Of a stretch of DNA of 8,853 nt, positions 6,400 through 8,853 are shown piece by piece. The translations under genes were made by a program, and so were the position numbers. Numbering within the stretch: position 1 is the stretch's first letter; each line of letters starts with the position of its first letter. A model generated the notes under the pieces. That model did no database searches, was not told the origin of the DNA, and saw nothing but the letters and a program-made list of their open reading frames with translations. This stretch comes from Bacteroidota bacterium (GTDB taxonomy: Bacteria > Bacteroidota > Bacteroidia > Flavobacteriales > Flavobacteriaceae), in the NCBI GenBank assembly GCA_024280815.1, contig JAJRPL010000132.1, positions 1 to 8,853 of the forward strand, given 5' to 3'.

Positions 6400-6446
6400 T
6401 TATAAATCTAAAAAAGCGGCTAAAAGCCGCTTTTTTAGATTTATAA
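6400..6446. terminator. Bidirectional terminator, perfect 21-bp stem
   Basis: Positions 6400-6420 are the exact reverse complement of 6426-6446, with a 5-nt TAAAA loop. The stem has a GC core (GCGGC/GCCGC) at its tip flanked by A6/T6 runs, so either strand gives a hairpin followed by U residues. It separates two convergent beta-barrel genes and ends 9 bp after the first and 8 bp before the stop of the second. Confidence 0.93.
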
Positions 6447-6454
6447 ATAAAATT

Positions 6455-6985
6455 TTAGAATTTAAAAGTCACACCTAATTGTAGATATGAAATTTCATGA
6501 CTTGCCTCAACAAATGCTGCGATATTGTCCGTAAAGTAATATCTCGCACCAGCATGTGCACTTGCATTCAGTCCAGAATTATCTCTTCCTGTATATTTAT
6601 ATCCACTGCTAGTTGTAACGCTTACACTATAGTTATAGAGCCCCAAACCTCCATATACATCTAATTCTTCAGGTAAACTACCAATTAACTCTCCAAAGTG
6701 ATAATCACCTCTTACACCAATAATAGTGTAGTTATATTTCCAATTATAATCTAAATATCCAGAAGTATAACTTGCGAATCCAGCATAAATACCGGCACTG
6801 ATAGCGTCTGTAATTGCATAATCTGCATGGGCACCAATAGGCAACCCACCACCTAAGGTACTACCAACACCAATACTACCACCAACATTAATATTTCCTT
6901 TTTCAAATGCTTGTGCATTTATAGTTGTGCTATTAAATACCGTGAAAAAACCTGCAATAATGACTGATAAAATAATCTTTTTCAT
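6455..6985 (-). CDS. Small outer membrane beta-barrel protein
   Basis: This is a 176-residue exported protein with a signal peptide at residues 1-24 or so (MKKIILSVIIAGFFTVF, then TTINA). The mature part is rich in Gly, Tyr and Ser and shows amphipathic strands: GNINVGGSIGVGSTLGG, IGAHADYAITDAISAGIYAGF, YNYTIIGVRGDYHF, LDVYGGLGLYNYSVSV, NASAHAGARYYFTDNIAAFVEAS, and a last strand LQLGVTFKF ending in Phe, the usual BAM recognition signal. It fits an eight-stranded OmpX/OmpW-size barrel, and the strand-turn pattern GARYYFTDNIAAFVEAS is common in Bacteroidota porin-like proteins. It shows no close similarity to its convergent barrel neighbour beyond the general fold, so it is not a recent tandem duplicate. 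No ligand can be suggested. The ATG at 6985 gives a clean signal peptide, and a good -7 element lies 31 bp upstream (7016-7023). Confidence 0.85.
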   Translation of the reverse strand: MKKIILSVIIAGFFTVFNSTTINAQAFEKGNINVGGSIGVGSTLGGGLPIGAHADYAITDAISAGIYAGFASYTSGYLDYNWKYNYTIIGVRGDYHFGELIGSLPEELDVYGGLGLYNYSVSVTTSSGYKYTGRDNSGLNASAHAGARYYFTDNIAAFVEASHEISYLQLGVTFKF

Positions 6986-7015
6986 ATCTGTGATTTTTAA
7001 AAAATTAATAGACTA

Positions 7016-7023
7016 CAAATTTA
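7016..7023 (-). promoter_or_regulatory. -7 promoter element of the minus-strand beta-barrel gene
   Basis: On the minus strand this reads TAAATTTG, identical to the -7 element found before the zapA operon and a full match to TAnnTTTG. No TTG was seen at the -33 distance, so the promoter is supported by one element only. Transcription would begin near 7010, leaving a leader of about 25 nt. Confidence 0.45.
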
Positions 7024-7087
7024 CTGTTTTTAAAAGAAAATATTGTTTATTTTTGGTATAATTTTTAACTTAAAAGAGATATAAATA

Positions 7088-7501
7088 ATGAAAGTACTGA
7101 TTGTCAACGGACCCAATTTAAATCTATTAGGAAAAAGAGAACCTACCATTTATGGAGATGCTTCTTTTGAAGATTATTTTAAATCTTTACAAAAAAAATA
7201 TCCTAAAATTGAATTGACATATTATCAATCTAATATTGAAGGTGAGTTGATCGATAAGTTACATGAAGTTGGTTTTAGTTATGATGGTATTGTTTTAAAT
7301 GCTGCTGCATATACACATACATCTGTAGGTATTGCAGATGCCGTAAAAGCAATTGAAACCCCAGTAATAGAAGTACATATTTCTAATGTGTATAATAGAG
7401 AAGAGTTTAGACACCATTCTTATATTTCACCCAATGCTAGTGGTATTATTGTGGGCATGGGCTTAAAAGGGTATGATTTGGCAGTACAGAGTTTTACGTA
7501 A
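7088..7501 (+). CDS. aroQ: 3-dehydroquinate dehydratase, type II
   Basis: This enzyme dehydrates 3-dehydroquinate to 3-dehydroshikimate, step three of the shikimate pathway to aromatic amino acids, in the cytoplasm. The 137 residues are slightly shorter than many family members (about 140-150) but complete. The start VLIVNGPNLNLLGKREPTIYG carries the conserved N10/N12, R17 and the catalytic base Y22 on the mobile loop. LNAAAYTHTS gives N71 and H77, EVHISNVYNRE gives the catalytic H97 and R104, and FRHHSYIS gives R108. GIIVGMGLKGYDLAV closes the flavodoxin-like fold, which in the family assembles as a dodecamer. The ATG at 7088 begins directly with the first beta strand. Its last 8 bases overlap the convergent methyltransferase gene. 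It is divergent from the beta-barrel gene on its left, and no clear -33/-7 pair was found for it. The proximity of xerD and aroQ is a familiar flavobacterial arrangement. Confidence 0.95.
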   Translation: MKVLIVNGPNLNLLGKREPTIYGDASFEDYFKSLQKKYPKIELTYYQSNIEGELIDKLHEVGFSYDGIVLNAAAYTHTSVGIADAVKAIETPVIEVHISNVYNREEFRHHSYISPNASGIIVGMGLKGYDLAVQSFT

Positions 7502-8141
7502 CTGTTTTTTTATAAAGATGTATTTGCCAAGATAATAAGGTTTTACCACTATAAATTTTTTGAAAACCTGCAGCTGTAATGGTATTATGCACTAATTCAG
7601 GATTGTGAATAAAAGTACGGAAGGGGTTCTTTTTAAGTTTAAGTTTTAAATTTAAAGCCCAAACAACAATTCGAGAAATAATAGTGGCTTGCGGATAAAC
7701 CAATCCGTAATATTTAGTAGCTTTAGAAAGCGATGTTTTTAACAATTCTTCTACATGAGGATAACAACAAATAACTTTATCTAACGTAACAATGTCATGT
7801 TTTTCTATTTGATTACTGAGATCAACAAAATCACCTAATTGATAACTTATTTGATGGTAATTACGTTTTTTCATTTCAGCTTTAGCAACATCAATATAAC
7901 CTTGTGAAGCATCAATATCTGTTACTTTACGTATTCCGTTTGGTATTAATTCTAAAGGGATAGGGCCAATACCGCCTCCAATATCTAATAAAGACAAATC
8001 GTGTAATTCTTCTTGCTTTAAAGCATTAATTAACAACTTGGTCATCTTACGTGAGCCTTTTTTAAGATAATGCTTAAGGTCTTTATTTGCATTGTCAATA
8101 TCAAACTGTAGGTTTGCTCCACAACAATGTTGGCAACTCAT
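7494..8141 (-). CDS. Class I SAM-dependent methyltransferase, unknown substrate
   Basis: This is a 215-residue cytoplasmic protein with a Rossmann methyltransferase fold. The SAM-binding motif I is LLDIGGGIGPIPLEL (about 51-65), followed by the acidic motif II region VTDIDASQGYIDVAKAEM (about 73-90), motif III GDFVDL (about 103-108) and the post-motif strand DIVTLDKVICCYPHVEELL (about 116-134). The layout recalls the Mg-protoporphyrin O-methyltransferase/UbiE-like group, but nothing else here points to chlorophyll or quinone synthesis, so no substrate is assigned. The N terminus begins MSCQHCCGAN, a CxxCC cluster that could bind metal or be redox active. The ATG at 8141 lies 3 bp after the stop of ftcD, indicating a shared transcript. 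The gene has no terminator of its own: its stop codon lies within the end of aroQ on the other strand. Confidence 0.82.
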   Translation of the reverse strand: MSCQHCCGANLQFDIDNANKDLKHYLKKGSRKMTKLLINALKQEELHDLSLLDIGGGIGPIPLELIPNGIRKVTDIDASQGYIDVAKAEMKKRNYHQISYQLGDFVDLSNQIEKHDIVTLDKVICCYPHVEELLKTSLSKATKYYGLVYPQATIISRIVVWALNLKLKLKKNPFRTFIHNPELVHNTITAAGFQKIYSGKTLLSWQIHLYKKTVT

Positions 8142-8144
8142 AAT

Positions 8145-8853
8145 TTAAATTTTAGAATTAATAAAAGTAATAGTTTCATTTTCAATTTGCTGTGTGTCTT
8201 TATAAATTTTTTCAGCTTTATTGAGTATTTCTTTAGCAAAAATTCTATCCTTTAAATCTTTTGCATTAATTCGTACATTAAAGTATGCACCCAATACTGC
8301 TGTTCTTGCACATAAAACCCCAACACCAGCATCTGATAACGAACTTGGTATGCCTTCTTTAACCATAGCTTGCATGACTTCCATAGATTTATAAGCAGTT
8401 TCCATTACTTGTAAAGGAATTTCTGTAGCGTATTTTGTGGCATTTTCAATGGCTAGTTTTCTTGCTTCTTTTTCTTGTGTTGTACTTTTTGGCATCCTAA
8501 ACCCTAAAATGATTTTATTAAAAGCATTGGTATCTTCATCAACCAAAAACAATAAGTTGTTTTTATAGGTTTGTCCTTTTTCTGCCCAAGTTGAAAAGTA
8601 TTCCCAGCGATCATCCCAGCCTGCTTTATGAGCAGATAAATTGGCGACCATTGTGCCTAAAGAAACGCCCAATGCTCCAACATAAGCAGCAATTGATCCA
8701 CCACCAGGAGCTACAGATTCACTTGCTGTAACATCGGCAAAGTCATCTAAAGGTAAGTCTATTAGTTTTTTAGTAGTACTATCTTTAAGTACATACTCTA
8801 TAATTTTTTCTTGCGGATTAAATGGTTTTAAATCGTCTAAACCTAGAGATTTA
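8145..8853 (-). CDS. ftcD: Glutamate formimidoyltransferase-cyclodeaminase, C-terminal part (runs off right edge)
   Basis: The visible 235 residues are the end of a bifunctional FtcD. The first domain moves the formimino group of formiminoglutamate, a histidine breakdown product, to tetrahydrofolate; the second releases ammonia to give 5,10-methenyl-tetrahydrofolate. From the right edge, residues 1 to about 34 (SLGLDDLKPFNPQEKIIEYVL and on) are the tail of the transferase domain. From about 32 the helical cyclodeaminase domain begins (LIDLPLDDFADVTASES). It holds the conserved glycine-rich VAPGGGSIAAYVGALG, MVANLSAHK and VDEDTNAFNKI segments, and further on SLSDAGVGVLCARTAVLGAYFNVRINA. The frame is open to the right edge, so the real start lies beyond it. 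An internal TTG at 8672 is not a start, because strongly conserved sequence precedes it. Bifunctional FtcD of about 560 residues is usual in Bacteroidota. The methyltransferase follows 3 bp downstream. Confidence 0.88.
   Translation of the reverse strand, partial: KSLGLDDLKPFNPQEKIIEYVLKDSTTKKLIDLPLDDFADVTASESVAPGGGSIAAYVGALGVSLGTMVANLSAHKAGWDDRWEYFSTWAEKGQTYKNNLLFLVDEDTNAFNKIILGFRMPKSTTQEKEARKLAIENATKYATEIPLQVMETAYKSMEVMQAMVKEGIPSSLSDAGVGVLCARTAVLGAYFNVRINAKDLKDRIFAKEILNKAEKIYKDTQQIENETITFINSKI

Noticed and set aside
8145..8672. Separate 175-residue gene starting at TTG 8672
   Set aside because: The same frame stays open to the right edge and encodes conserved FtcD sequence (VAPGGGSIAAYVGALG) before this codon, so it is an internal TTG.

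Overview
The window looks like a chromosomal core segment from a member of the Flavobacteriia (phylum Bacteroidota), probably Flavobacteriaceae. The evidence is strongly AT-rich DNA, Bacteroidota-type promoters (TTTG then TAnnTTTG), a flavobacterial 6S RNA lying between zapA and rny, a bifunctional FtcD, and short beta-barrel outer-membrane proteins. I see no insertion sequence, phage, CRISPR array, tRNA or rRNA. This is ordinary vertically inherited DNA with some interesting small-scale structure, and I do not see a novel multi-gene system.

Left part (1-2120, minus strand): an envelope pair is read leftwards. It is an exported M23 (LytM-type) metallopeptidase followed 61 bp later by the start of a probable TonB-dependent receptor that runs off the left edge. 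A 130-160 bp divergent intergenic region separates it from the next block. That region carries a near-consensus Bacteroidota promoter with a perfect 14-bp palindrome in its spacer.

Centre (2194-4772, plus strand): a cell-division and RNA block. It holds a small coiled-coil protein, then zapA 5 bp downstream, then a 6S-type RNA, then rny (RNase Y, membrane-anchored endoribonuclease). A perfect 14-bp hairpin ends rny and also serves xerD, which converges on it from the minus strand (4772-5668).

Right part (5669-8853): two small outer-membrane beta-barrel proteins face each other (5792-6391 plus, 6455-6985 minus) across a perfect 21-bp bidirectional terminator. Next comes aroQ (shikimate pathway, plus strand). 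Its stop codon overlaps that of a minus-strand class I methyltransferase by 8 bp. The methyltransferase lies 3 bp downstream of the C-terminal part of ftcD (histidine/folate one-carbon metabolism), which continues past the right edge.

Functionally, the window combines envelope building and remodelling (M23 peptidase, receptor, two barrels), division and chromosome resolution (ZapA, putative ZapA partner, XerD), global RNA control (6S RNA, RNase Y), and housekeeping metabolism (AroQ, FtcD). All gene-free stretches over 100 bases were read. Only 2841-3151 exceeds 300 bases, and it is mostly filled by the 6S RNA.
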